A DNA stretch of 22,941 nucleotides from Clostridiales bacterium (GCA_004558525.1 SFCQ01000024.1:1-22941), one strand, 5' to 3'. Counted from the stretch's first letter, positions 1 to 7,730 are shown. Notes: generated by a model from the sequence alone, not told the origin. Numbers and translations: made by a program.

Positions 1-95
1 TTACTTGCTTGTTTCTCGATCTTTTGCACTATATAGTTTTCAAGGTGCGCCCTGCGCCCTGAGCTCCCGCACTCTCGTCCGTTCCCTCAGCGCGC
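1..95 (-). other. 5' leader of an rRNA operon (gene beyond left edge)
   Basis: On the minus strand this is a G-rich stretch followed by CACCTTGAAAACTATATAG and a purine-rich run to the window edge. ACCTTGAAAACT-type sequence is typical of Bacillota rRNA leaders and spacers just before a mature rRNA. Together with the strong promoter at 102-130, this suggests that a 16S or other rRNA gene begins just outside the window on the minus strand. No mature rRNA sequence is visible here, so the identity of the gene is inferred. Confidence 0.65.
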
Positions 96-101
96 TTGAA
101 C

Positions 102-130
102 ATGATACCAAACCGTTCATCTGTTGTCAA
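102..130 (-). promoter_or_regulatory. rRNA operon promoter
   Basis: Reading on the minus strand, TTGACA (125-130) and TATCAT (102-107) are separated by exactly 17 bases, a near-consensus sigma-A promoter. It points toward the left edge, where an rRNA leader-like sequence follows and no ORF is present. I infer a strong stable-RNA promoter. An A/T-rich tract lies directly upstream and could act as an UP element. Confidence 0.8.
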
Positions 131-148
131 TAGCTTTTTTCAAATAAA

Positions 149-175
149 TTCGCATAATATTGATTATAATGCGAA
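149..175. promoter_or_regulatory. 27-bp inverted repeat upstream of rRNA promoter
   Basis: TTCGCAT and ATGCGAA form a 7-bp inverted repeat around an A/T-rich centre. It lies about 20 bases upstream of the -35 box of the minus-strand rRNA promoter. The size and symmetry fit an operator or activator site, but no known regulator motif is recognised. Confidence 0.35.
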
Positions 176-220
176 ATATGCCCGATTTTAGGGAAAACTT
201 TTTTGTCGCGTCGTATAGGC

Positions 221-253
221 CAAAGGCGCCCGAATCAGGCAGGGGCGCCTTTG
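221..253 (-). terminator. Hairpin terminator after the P-loop gene
   Basis: A perfect 11-bp stem (221-231 with 243-253) encloses an 11-base loop, starting about 12 bases past the stop codon at 266. On the minus strand the stem ends in CCTTTG without a long U-tract, so termination may be partial. It also separates this operon from the rRNA promoter. Confidence 0.6.
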
Positions 254-265
254 TCACAGGCCGAC

Positions 266-1240
266 TTATTTATTATAGCTTTTATACATGGTATCCGTTG
301 CGTGCTTTATCGCCTTTGTCACTTCATAGACCTTAGCTTTGTCCCACTTGTCCGGCTCGGCACGCAGGAATGACGTCTTGTCCACGCGGTTGTCGAATAT
401 GCCGATCGGTATATGGTAGGTTTTGCCGTGCGCCGCTATGGTGAGCGTGTTTTCAACCTCCGTATTGTTAACAAGATACTCCATGTCATCGCAGCCGTAA
501 TCGCCCAGCATCACCGCCATAGGCACGCCGTGGTGCAGGTTCGAGCCGGGGTCGTTTGGGTCGGCCCTGTCCGCATTTTTGCGGCGCGATTCTTCCGGCG
601 TTACCCATATATAAAGAATAACGGCATTCTCAAGTATCTCCGGGCAGAACATAGGCAGCGAATACTGGTAGCCGAATGTGCCGCTCAAGGGCATCTCAGC
701 CCCGTCGGGCCCGCCCCTTGCACATTCGATTATTATCGTCTTGTTATCAAAGCTTTCCGGATAGCCTGCATGCTTTTCATCAAGCATTTTCCTTGCTTCT
801 TTTTCAAGTATACCGGCCAGCTTGGCTCGTACCTTTTCATCGAGCAGCCCGAGTCTCGGCATAATGCCCGCCGCAAGCGCAGCCCTGTCTATCCTTGCAA
901 AAAGCAGCTGCGCCGCGGAATCGCACTTTATAACGTTCCTGTTCATCAGGTCGTGGTAATCCTCGTTCAAAAGATTGCACAGCGTTCCCCAGTCCCTTCC
1001 GTCCTTAAACGGCTCCTCGCCCGGGTAGAATACCCTGTCGAAGCCCATGGCGGCAAGCTCGTCGTCTATGCGGCGCATCATGTGTACATAGGGAAAATCA
1101 TCAAGCTGCAAATTTTCGCCTATGTGGAACTCCTCCTGCAGCCTTTTCGGCTCAACATGCGCCATAAAGTTCCTGACCTCAGACTTGCCGGATGCCGGCA
1201 ATGCCTGCAAAAGCACTACATTAAACACGTTGTTCTTCAT
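266..1240 (-). CDS. P-loop NTPase-like protein of unknown function
   Basis: This 324-residue protein is soluble, with no signal peptide or membrane segment. The N-terminus has a hydrophobic strand followed by ALPASGKS (13-20), a Walker A-like loop in which the usual first glycine is alanine. A later strand (IIIECARGG, near residue 170) could be the Walker B/catalytic strand, and ESRRKNADRADP near 217 is arginine-rich like a nucleotide-kinase lid. I therefore infer a small-molecule kinase or other P-loop phosphotransferase, but I do not recognise the family. It is the last gene of the minus-strand run, 46 bases after the metallo-nucleotidase gene. An AAGGAG site lies about 13 bases before the ATG, slightly farther than usual. 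A hairpin terminator follows. Confidence 0.8.
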   Translation of the reverse strand: MKNNVFNVVLLQALPASGKSEVRNFMAHVEPKRLQEEFHIGENLQLDDFPYVHMMRRIDDELAAMGFDRVFYPGEEPFKDGRDWGTLCNLLNEDYHDLMNRNVIKCDSAAQLLFARIDRAALAAGIMPRLGLLDEKVRAKLAGILEKEARKMLDEKHAGYPESFDNKTIIIECARGGPDGAEMPLSGTFGYQYSLPMFCPEILENAVILYIWVTPEESRRKNADRADPNDPGSNLHHGVPMAVMLGDYGCDDMEYLVNNTEVENTLTIAAHGKTYHIPIGIFDNRVDKTSFLRAEPDKWDKAKVYEVTKAIKHATDTMYKSYNK

Positions 1241-1286
1241 AATTGACTTTGACTCCTTATAGTACGGCCCCGGCCTCAGCCGCGCC

Positions 1287-2804
1287 TTAATATATGACTT
1301 TAAGCCATCTTGTTCTATCCACGGTTATGCTTCCGTGTCTAAGAACATATTCTATTATCATTTCGGCTATCTCTGTAGGCTGCTCGCGCACCGTTTGGCA
1401 GCTTTTGTAAACATCGTACCCGCCCGCGCCGGAAGCCCTGTAGTTGTTAAGGCACAGCTTCAGCATTTTACCGTCCTCAAGCTCACAGCCATTATACTTG
1501 ATTGAAATCACCCTGTCCCCCAAGGCTCGCCTTGCGTCCACCGTCACATCTATGCCCGAAATATAATCAAAATTGAAGTGCTGCTCTATGGGCTTCAAAA
1601 AAGCCCCGCTCACGCTCAGCCTGCCATCGTTATTGATTGAAAAATACTCCGCGCTTCTTTCAAGCGCCTTTTTAAGTATGCTCCTTTCAACAAGCACGGT
1701 CTTAAGCGTGTTAGGGAATATATATGTTGACACTATGTCCCTTATCGTCACGTCCTTATTAAAGCCCTTCACCGTGTTTGCAAGGCTTGTAGCCGAAATA
1801 TCGGCTCCGGATGCGTCAAGCTGCACCTGGTTGAAAAAGTTGGCTATGTACGAGCCGTTTTCAGCCATATCTATATAGCTCGACGGCAAGAGCGCGATGT
1901 CAAGATGGCCGACGGGAGTATCGAGCCACTTCGCATTATCCTCTTCAATGGGCATGATGTATCGTTCTGCAGCCTCATGCGTTTTGCTTCCGGCGTCCAT
2001 AAGGCGCGATACCGCCTTAACCCTTTTATCCTCGCCGACGCTTACTTCCATCTTTATATACTGCTTCGCCTTGTCCGCCGGCTGGCAGGTGAACGTGTTG
2101 TTTATCACAGCATTTTCGGCGGCCATGTGCTGATGCCCGGCAAGCAGTATGTCAAAATCAAGCTCTTCGCATATCCTGCAGCCCTGATTCTCATCGGTTG
2201 ACGACAGCTTTTTTCCCGTTGCAACGTCGTTTTCAAAGCCGCCGTGGTATATGCATATCGTAATGACCGCGCCCTGGCTTTTAAGCTCGTTAAGCGCCTG
2301 CTTTACCGCTTCAAACGCATCGCTTACGGTTATGCCTTCAAGGTTCTCAGGCTTTTCCCACATGCTTACATAGTGTGTCGTGGCCCCGGTAAGGCCGACC
2401 TTAAGCCCGTTCTCAAGCGTAATCACGGCCGTTTTTTCAACATTGGCTATTCCTTCAACGTTGGCGCACAGGCAGCGTGCGTTCAGCTCTCCAATATACT
2501 TTTCTATCTCATGCTTGCCGTAATTAAAATCATGGTTGCCAAGCGTAACAAAGTCGTATCCGGCAATGTTCATCAGCTTTGCGGCAGCACATTCGCCGTT
2601 TTTTCTTTTGCTGTACAGATAGCAGGTCAGCGGGCTGCCCTGCAAAATATCCCCACCGTCTATTATAAGCGTGTTCGCGGCATTGCTGAAGCCGCTCATG
2701 CAGTTTGCAAGTCCTGACGCCGTCCTTTTGCCCGTTGCATAATCCATCGGCGAATAATAGCCGTGTACATCGCTTGTATAATAAATAGTCAGCTTTTTAT
2801 CCAT
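1287..2804 (-). CDS. Cytoplasmic 5'-nucleotidase / 2',3'-cyclic phosphodiesterase family enzyme
   Basis: A 505-residue metallophosphoesterase of the UshA/CpdB family. The dimetal motifs appear in order: DVH (12-14), GGD (51-52), GNHD (89-92), a His in IYHGG, and GHQH near 216. The C-terminal 5'-nucleotidase domain shows FPNTLKTVLVERSILKKALE and NNYRASGAGGYDVY, closest in style to 2',3'-cyclic nucleotide phosphodiesterases. Family members hydrolyse nucleoside phosphates to nucleoside plus phosphate. Most relatives are exported, but this one starts directly with the catalytic strand and has no signal peptide, so it should act in the cytoplasm. It lies 62 bases after the second phnE, suggesting that it processes imported phosphorylated compounds. 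The GGAG site is only two bases from the ATG. Exact substrate unknown. Confidence 0.88.
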   Translation of the reverse strand: MDKKLTIYYTSDVHGYYSPMDYATGKRTASGLANCMSGFSNAANTLIIDGGDILQGSPLTCYLYSKRKNGECAAAKLMNIAGYDFVTLGNHDFNYGKHEIEKYIGELNARCLCANVEGIANVEKTAVITLENGLKVGLTGATTHYVSMWEKPENLEGITVSDAFEAVKQALNELKSQGAVITICIYHGGFENDVATGKKLSSTDENQGCRICEELDFDILLAGHQHMAAENAVINNTFTCQPADKAKQYIKMEVSVGEDKRVKAVSRLMDAGSKTHEAAERYIMPIEEDNAKWLDTPVGHLDIALLPSSYIDMAENGSYIANFFNQVQLDASGADISATSLANTVKGFNKDVTIRDIVSTYIFPNTLKTVLVERSILKKALERSAEYFSINNDGRLSVSGAFLKPIEQHFNFDYISGIDVTVDARRALGDRVISIKYNGCELEDGKMLKLCLNNYRASGAGGYDVYKSCQTVREQPTEIAEMIIEYVLRHGSITVDRTRWLKVIY

Positions 2805-2820
2805 AGCTCCAATTTAACAA

Positions 2821-2852
2821 CAATGCCTCTGCACATAAATGCGGAGGCATTG
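2821..2852 (-). terminator. Intergenic hairpin between phnE2 and the nucleotidase gene
   Basis: A 9-bp stem (2821-2829 with 2844-2852) is extended by two more pairs after one mismatch, with an 8-base loop. On the minus strand it is followed by TTGTTGTTAAATT, a broken U-tract. It may be a leaky terminator or an mRNA-processing/stability hairpin that lowers expression of the two distal genes. Confidence 0.5.
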
Positions 2853-2866
2853 AAAAGCACTTTTTC

Positions 2867-3739
2867 TTATGCCCCGTGGGCAAGCTTCCTTCGTATCCTT
2901 GTCGATACGAACTCTATCAGAAGCACCAGCACCATAAGCCCCCACACAAACGAGCCTACCATTGCCCAGCGGCGGCTGTTGAGGCACTGCACAAGCGATG
3001 CGCCTATTCCGCCCGCGCCGACTATACCAAGCGTAGTAGCGTCCTTAAGATTTATATCGAAGCGGTATATGGTCGTTGATATGAAGCTTGCCGTAAGCTG
3101 CGGTATAACGCCATAGCGTATCTTCTGAAACGGCGTGCAGCCCATAGCGTCAAGGCTTTCAAGTATATGTGTGTCAAGGTCCTCAATGGCGGTGATGTAC
3201 ATTTTGGATATCATGCCGATAGAGCATACGGACTGCGTTATAACGCCGCATGCGGCTCCGGGTCCGGTGACGCGTATCCACATCAGCGCCCATACGATGC
3301 TCGGTATGGTCCTTATCATCAATATGATTATGCGCACAACATAAGCCACAGGCTTTGGCATTATGTTGAACGATGCAAGGAAGGCAAACGGGATAGCAAG
3401 TATTGCGCCTATCAGCGTGCCAAGCACGGCTATTGCCACCGTCTGCAAAAGCAGGTACGGCACGTCAGTGTCCGACCCGCCAAACATAAGGTTGAAGTCA
3501 GGCCCGAACACGCCATGCAGCACGCCCTTTGCAACCTCTGTACCGGTTGCGGTAAGCCCCGTGAACCTTATATCCTTCGATGACCAGCCGACGAGCAGCG
3601 CTATGCACAGCGCCACCAGCATATACAGCAGCCACTTGCGCGGCCTGTTTGCGTACATTTCGGCTGCAGTCAGTTTTTTATCTATAGTCTGCTCTATTTC
3701 TTCTATCGTTGGTCTGGTCTTTGTTTTGTTATTCTTCAT
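2867..3739 (-). CDS. phnE: Phosphonate/phosphate-type ABC transporter permease (PhnE), second copy
   Basis: An integral membrane permease of about 290 residues with an N-terminal cytoplasmic segment and roughly six hydrophobic helices. The EAA-type loop that contacts the ATPase is visible as ESLDAMGCTPFQKIRYGVIPQ, followed by the PhnE-typical block DATTLGIVGAGGIG. It should pair with the adjacent PhnE to form the channel of a PhnCDE importer for phosphonate, phosphite, phosphate or a related ester. Two ATGs are adjacent; the second (3739) is preferred because it lies five bases from GGAGG, whereas the first is too close. Only seven bases separate the upstream permease stop from the first ATG, so the two are translationally linked. 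Confidence 0.93.
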   Translation of the reverse strand: MKNNKTKTRPTIEEIEQTIDKKLTAAEMYANRPRKWLLYMLVALCIALLVGWSSKDIRFTGLTATGTEVAKGVLHGVFGPDFNLMFGGSDTDVPYLLLQTVAIAVLGTLIGAILAIPFAFLASFNIMPKPVAYVVRIIILMIRTIPSIVWALMWIRVTGPGAACGVITQSVCSIGMISKMYITAIEDLDTHILESLDAMGCTPFQKIRYGVIPQLTASFISTTIYRFDINLKDATTLGIVGAGGIGASLVQCLNSRRWAMVGSFVWGLMVLVLLIEFVSTRIRRKLAHGA

Positions 3740-3749
3740 CATGCCCTCC

Positions 3750-4604
3750 TCAGCTCAGCTTCCTGCGCAGGTATTCGCTGAAAAAGTCTATTACCACGAC
3801 CACCACGAACAGCGAAAGAAGCACCACGCCAAGACTGTTGTAATCGCGCCAGCCTATACGCTCGTTTATGGTTATGCCGAGTCCTCCGGCGCCGACATAG
3901 CCAAGTATCGCCGATGCCCTTACGTTCATTTCAAAGCAATACAGGCTGTGGCTCAAATATACGGGCAGTATCTGCGGCACGCATGCAGACCAGAAGGCCT
4001 GGAATTTGTTTGCGCCCAGCGCCTCCATAGCCTCAAACGGCCCCATGTCTATGGTCTCTATGCTTTCAAAAAGCATTTTTGCAACTATGCCGAAGGTAAA
4101 TATCGCAATAGCTATAGTGCCGGAGAACGTACCCAGCGAGAATATCAGCGCGCACACCAGCGCTATTATAAGCGTAGGCAGCGTCCTTATAAGCGCCAAT
4201 ATAAAGCGGAATATGCTCACCACGACAATGTTTTTGTTTATATTGCTCGATGCAAGTATGGCAACGGGCAGCGCGATAACGCAGCCTATCACCGTGCCTA
4301 ATATGGACATCTTTATGGTATCAACAAGCGGCGATACTACTTTAGGAAAGAACTCCCAATTCGGCTGGAATATCTTGACCAAAAGATCCAGCATCTTGGA
4401 AAACTTGTTTATAACCACGCTCATGCTGAATCCTGTCGCTTTAAGCGAAAGATATACCGCCACCGCAAGCAGCAGCACTATAGCTGGCGTTCGGCTCCTT
4501 TTGCGCAGCACCGTATGGCCGTTTTCAAGCACTATCCTCTGCGGCTTGAACACGCGGTCATACAGCGTCAGCTTCAATACCTCAGCAGTGTTTTCTTTTT
4601 CCAT
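3750..4604 (-). CDS. phnE: Phosphonate/phosphate-type ABC transporter permease (PhnE), first copy
   Basis: A 284-residue permease with about six membrane helices. The EAA loop reads EAMEALGANKFQAFWSACVPQ, followed by SAILGYVGAGGLG as in PhnE proteins. Its N-terminus carries an extra cytoplasmic stretch (VLKLTLYDRVFKPQRIVLENG) before the first helix near residue 40. It is clearly homologous to but diverged from the next permease, so the channel is probably a heterodimer. The start is supported by GAGGG seven bases before the ATG. It begins ten bases after the phnC stop. Confidence 0.93.
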   Translation of the reverse strand: MEKENTAEVLKLTLYDRVFKPQRIVLENGHTVLRKRSRTPAIVLLLAVAVYLSLKATGFSMSVVINKFSKMLDLLVKIFQPNWEFFPKVVSPLVDTIKMSILGTVIGCVIALPVAILASSNINKNIVVVSIFRFILALIRTLPTLIIALVCALIFSLGTFSGTIAIAIFTFGIVAKMLFESIETIDMGPFEAMEALGANKFQAFWSACVPQILPVYLSHSLYCFEMNVRASAILGYVGAGGLGITINERIGWRDYNSLGVVLLSLFVVVVVIDFFSEYLRRKLS

Positions 4605-4614
4605 GCGTCAGCCC

Positions 4615-5403
4615 TCACTTGTTTATCTGGGGAATCTCGCCCTCGCCCTCACCCATCGTGGGTACCTTGGCTCCGTTATAGACCTCGTCTATCTGCTCCT
4701 GAGTTATGGTGCTTGCCGGCCCGTCAAACACTATCTCGCCGGCGCGTATGCCTATCACCCTGTCGCAATACTTAAGCGCAAGGTCAACATGGTGTATGTT
4801 AAGAAGAATGGATATCTTATAATCCTTGTTTATGCGCACAAAGTCCTGCATAACCTGCTTGGCCGTTATAGGGTCAAGCGATGCCACAGGCTCGTCCGCA
4901 AGTATTATCTTTGGGTTCTGGTTGAGCGTGCGCGCAAGGGCCACGCGCTGCTGCTGACCGCCGGAAAGCTGATCGCAGCGGGTATAAGCTTTATCCAAAA
5001 TGCCTACCTTATCAAGGCTTTCAAGCGCGCGCATCTTCTGCTGCTTTGTGAATATGCCAAACAGCACCCTGAAAAATGGCATGTCCGGCACATCTGCCGT
5101 AAGCACGTTCTTTATGGCAGTGCTTCTCGATACAAGGTTAAAGCTTTGGAATATCATGCCCACCTTGCGCCTGTAGCGCCTGAGCTCCTTGCCCTTAAGG
5201 GTGTTTACGTCAACGCCATCAACGGTAAGCTCGCCCTTTGTAACATCGTGCATGCGGTTTATGCAGCGCAGTATGGTGGATTTGCCTGCGCCGGAAAGGC
5301 CTATTATGGCAACGAACTCGCCCTGCTCTATTTCAAGGTTTATGTTCTTCAGTGCCGTAAAGCCGTTTGGATAAGTCTTATACACATTTTCAAATTTAAT
5401 CAT
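4615..5403 (-). CDS. phnC: Phosphonate/phosphate-type ABC transporter ATP-binding protein (PhnC)
   Basis: A 262-residue ABC ATPase. Walker A is GLSGAGKST (35-43), the Q-loop glutamine is in FQSF (86), the signature is LSGGQ (146-150), Walker B is ILADEP (167-172), and the H-loop is NIHHVDLAL. The PhnC-specific insert between Q-loop and signature (FFRVLFGIFTKQQ) is present. It powers uptake through the two PhnE subunits encoded just downstream. The Shine-Dalgarno is weak (AAGAG), and a partial terminator precedes it, so expression is likely below that of phnD. Confidence 0.95.
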   Translation of the reverse strand: MIKFENVYKTYPNGFTALKNINLEIEQGEFVAIIGLSGAGKSTILRCINRMHDVTKGELTVDGVDVNTLKGKELRRYRRKVGMIFQSFNLVSRSTAIKNVLTADVPDMPFFRVLFGIFTKQQKMRALESLDKVGILDKAYTRCDQLSGGQQQRVALARTLNQNPKIILADEPVASLDPITAKQVMQDFVRINKDYKISILLNIHHVDLALKYCDRVIGIRAGEIVFDGPASTITQEQIDEVYNGAKVPTMGEGEGEIPQINK

Positions 5404-5513
5404 GCTGCGACTCTTTCTTTAATAATATATCTTTATATTGCGTTGTTTTGTTCTTTTGAAGCGCTTTTGACCCGGCTTGTTGTATCTATCAAATGCATTT
5501 ATAAATAAAGGCA

Positions 5514-5541
5514 AAAGCGCCCTGTATGCGCAGGGCGCTTT
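5514..5541 (-). terminator. Partial terminator / stability hairpin between phnD and phnC
   Basis: A perfect 11-bp stem (5514-5524 with 5531-5541) has a 6-base loop and is followed on the minus strand by TTTTGCCTTTATTT, an interrupted U-tract. It lies about a dozen bases after the phnD stop. Such hairpins commonly allow higher expression of a binding protein than of the downstream transporter genes. Confidence 0.65.
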
Positions 5542-5553
5542 ATAGCTTTTACC

Positions 5554-6699
5554 TTAGTCGGAAACGGCCTTAAGGGCGGCGCGTGCGCCGTCGTAATCGG
5601 AATCTACAGCCTTGGCATAGCCGGTGTGGCTGTAAACATCGAATATGGCCTTGCCTTCATCGGTGTTGATTATGTTGATGAAGCAATCCTGCAGGGCGGC
5701 CTTAAGCTCGTCGGTATAGAAGGGGCTGGCCTTGGAGATTGCAACGGTGTCGTTATAGATACCGTCGGTAACGCCTATAACGTTAAGCTCGTTCCATATG
5801 GACTCGCTGCGGCCCATGCCCTGTTTGCCGGTGGAATCCTGCTGATCGGTGGGCAGTACCCAGCTCGCCTCGTAGTCGTTACGGCCGTCGGCATAGCAAA
5901 CGATGATATCGACCTGCTCGGCAGCGGCATAGGAGAACGCGGTGCCGTAACCGGAATCAAGAGGTATAACGTTTTCAAGATCGGATATCTTCTTGCCCTC
6001 ATAGTTGGCCATCAGCCACATTGAAGGATAGATGTAACCGGCGGAAGAGGAGGTCTTCTGCACGGCCCAGCGGGCGCCGTTAAGATCGTCCCAGGTAAGG
6101 GCTTCGCCGTTGTTTACCTTCTCGGCAAGCTTCCTGCCGTACTCGGAAGGAGTAGCGTAGATGAGGGAACGATAGTAGGTTACCTGGGGGCCGTTCTTCT
6201 GGGTGGCGTTGGCTTCGCCATTCCAGTCCTTAGGCTCGGTGCTGTCGTTGGACAGGCCGTTACGGGTAGCGGTCAGGATAACCTCCGTATCATCGGAATA
6301 GAGGGCGTAGGTGCCGCCGGGCAGCCAGCCGATATCTATTGAACCGGCAGACATAGCCTCGCCGGTAGCATCGTAGCTGGTACCGACAGTGATGTCAACT
6401 TCGTCGATGTCGTAGCCAAGGTTGCTCATCTCGGCCTTAACAAGCTCGGGCAGGTTCTTGGTGCCGGCGATTATAACGTCAGCATCCTTGGAAGGAACAA
6501 ACTCAAGGGTGAGCTTGTCGAAATGAGGCTTCTCAGGGGTGTTGTCCGCAGGAGCCTGAGTGTCCGCAGGAGCCTGAGTGTCCGCAGGAGCAGTGTTATC
6601 CACCGGCTTGTCAGTATTCGCGGGCACGTCGTTCTGAGCGCAGGCGCACAGTGCAAGCGCCATTATAAGCGCAAGGGCCAGTGCAAGAATCTTTTTCAT
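5554..6699 (-). CDS. phnD: Phosphonate/phosphate-type ABC transporter substrate-binding lipoprotein (PhnD)
   Basis: A 381-residue extracytoplasmic binding protein. It has a lysine-start signal peptide and a lipobox LCAC with the lipidated cysteine at residue 20. A low-complexity linker follows (near residues 25-50), containing repeats of PADTQA that probably tether the domain to the membrane. The mature domain has the type 2 periplasmic-binding fold features of PhnD: a start on VPSKDAD, SAGSIDIGWLPGGTYAL, and TSSSAGYIYPSMWLM, which lines the phosphonate/phosphate-ester site in relatives. GGAGG sits nine bases before the ATG. Known PhnD systems bind phosphonates, phosphite or phosphate. No phosphonate-degrading gene is present here, so I cannot choose between these. 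Confidence 0.93.
   Translation of the reverse strand: MKKILALALALIMALALCACAQNDVPANTDKPVDNTAPADTQAPADTQAPADNTPEKPHFDKLTLEFVPSKDADVIIAGTKNLPELVKAEMSNLGYDIDEVDITVGTSYDATGEAMSAGSIDIGWLPGGTYALYSDDTEVILTATRNGLSNDSTEPKDWNGEANATQKNGPQVTYYRSLIYATPSEYGRKLAEKVNNGEALTWDDLNGARWAVQKTSSSAGYIYPSMWLMANYEGKKISDLENVIPLDSGYGTAFSYAAAEQVDIIVCYADGRNDYEASWVLPTDQQDSTGKQGMGRSESIWNELNVIGVTDGIYNDTVAISKASPFYTDELKAALQDCFINIINTDEGKAIFDVYSHTGYAKAVDSDYDGARAALKAVSD
6544..6592. repeat. 18-bp tandem repeat in phnD linker
   Basis: A unit of 18 bases starting TGTCCGCAGGAGCC is repeated exactly twice and then partly a third time. It encodes the PADTQA repeats in the linker of the binding protein. Copies are nearly identical, so slippage could change linker length in frame. 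Confidence 0.85.
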
Positions 6700-6705
6700 T
6701 TGTAC

Positions 6706-6806
6706 TTTCCTCCATAAAAATTATGTTCACGGCTTTCGCCTGTGAAGCTATACCCTTAAGGGTATTTGTGTGTTTGGCGCAAAAACGTCTTTCGTCTTTT
6801 TTCGCC
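6706..6806 (-). promoter_or_regulatory. Structured 5' leader of the phn operon
   Basis: On the minus strand the roughly 100-nt leader can fold into three consecutive hairpins. The first pairs GGCG with CGCC around A-run/T-run arms. The second is a perfect 16-bp palindrome, ATACCCTTAAGGGTAT (6750-6765). The third is TTCAC-A-GGC-GAAA-GCC-GTGAA, with a GNRA-type GAAA loop and one bulged A. The Shine-Dalgarno follows closely. No terminator with a U-run is seen. It could control translation or mRNA stability, or the palindrome could be a repressor site. I do not match it to a known riboswitch class. Confidence 0.45.
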
Positions 6807-6812
6807 TGTATA

Positions 6813-6841
6813 AATATATCACACATCCCCCGAATTGGCAA
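6813..6841 (-). promoter_or_regulatory. Promoter of phnD operon
   Basis: On the minus strand TTGCCA (6836-6841) and TATATT (6813-6818) are spaced by 17 bases. The promoter begins just after the surE stop, so phnDCEE and the two following genes can be transcribed independently of surE. A near-palindrome AGAGCGTATATGCTCT (6841-6856) abuts the -35 box and could be a regulator site. Confidence 0.75.
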
Positions 6842-6859
6842 GAGCGTATATGCTCTGCA

Positions 6860-7579
6860 TCATATAAGCATGTTTTTTACTTTGCCTATGGATATATACC
6901 CATTCAAAAGCGCCTCTATATCGCTGCCCTTATCAGCCTGGGCCAATGTGATTATATCTGCCTTGGGTTTTAGCATAAAGCCCCTGTATGCCTGGGTTTT
7001 AATGTACCTGTTGTTGTAATAGCAGCTTTTTGCTACGCTCCTTTGCCGCATTATGCCCTTAAAGCCCTCCATTCCGCAGCCGGGAAAATTCACATTCCAC
7101 AGCTCGTTTTTTGCTATCGGCACAGTAATAAGCTCCTTGGCTATATCAAGAATATATTTATCGCATATATCAAAGCGGCCCTTCTCCTCGGCAGAAAAGG
7201 CTATTGCCGGTATGCCGTTCATAAGCGCCTCCATGGCGGCGCCAATAGTGCCTGAATAGGCTATATCAAAGCCCGCGTTATAGCCCTCGTTTATTCCGGA
7301 AAAAACTATGTCCGGCCTTTGCGGCAATATGCTTCTTATTGCCGCGGCAACGCAGTCCACCGGCGTTCCGCCTACGCTGTATGCGGCTTCTACCCCCTTT
7401 ATGGGGAAGTCGTATTCGCTTATCGCTATGCTTTCAAACGCCGTGACCCTCATTGACATTGCGGTACATTGCCCCGCAGGCGCTACAACGTATACCTTGC
7501 CGAGCTGCGTTGCCATTTGGGCGAGCCTTGCTATGCCGTTTGTGCTTATCCCGTCATCGTTTACAACAAGTATGTTCAT
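6860..7579 (-). CDS. surE: 5'/3'-nucleotidase SurE
   Basis: A 239-residue protein with the SurE signatures: NDDG at 7-10 with the metal-binding aspartates, VAPAGQ near 33, SGINEGYN near 93, and YSGTIGAAMEA near 107. SurE enzymes remove phosphate from nucleoside 5'- and 3'-monophosphates, and some cleave short polyphosphate. A cysteine replaces the usual serine after the glutamine in the VAPxxQS-type motif. The gene is upstream of, and co-oriented with, the phn operon, which has its own promoter between them. With the UshA-like enzyme downstream, this places two unrelated nucleotidases around one phosphorus-type importer. The Shine-Dalgarno is a plain G-run nine bases before the ATG. Confidence 0.92.
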   Translation of the reverse strand: MNILVVNDDGISTNGIARLAQMATQLGKVYVVAPAGQCTAMSMRVTAFESIAISEYDFPIKGVEAAYSVGGTPVDCVAAAIRSILPQRPDIVFSGINEGYNAGFDIAYSGTIGAAMEALMNGIPAIAFSAEEKGRFDICDKYILDIAKELITVPIAKNELWNVNFPGCGMEGFKGIMRQRSVAKSCYYNNRYIKTQAYRGFMLKPKADIITLAQADKGSDIEALLNGYISIGKVKNMLI

Positions 7580-7671
7580 GTTTTAATACCCCCCGAATAG
7601 CTTCCGCCGCATATATTATCATATCACCAGTTTGTTTAACAACATTTTGCGGCTTATTTCTTTTGATATCG

Positions 7672-7685
7672 CCGTATGCTATAAT
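7672..7685 (+). promoter_or_regulatory. Extended -10 promoter of the MFS gene
   Basis: TATAAT (7680-7685) is preceded by TGC, giving an extended -10. No good -35 is seen 16-18 bases upstream. It lies 45 bases before the MFS start codon in the divergent spacer with surE. Confidence 0.55.
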
Positions 7686-7730
7686 CCTTATGTCGTATAT
7701 CAATATTATAAATAAGGAAGGTCAAACGAT

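Noticed and set aside
413..1246. Plus-strand open frame of 277 codons
   Set aside because: Antisense shadow of the P-loop gene; it follows from the codon bias of that gene and has no ribosome binding site.
4006..5508. Long plus-strand open frame of 500 codons
   Set aside because: It runs antisense to phnE and phnC, which have clear motifs and ribosome binding sites. It has no Shine-Dalgarno or recognisable domain and mixes unrelated compositions.
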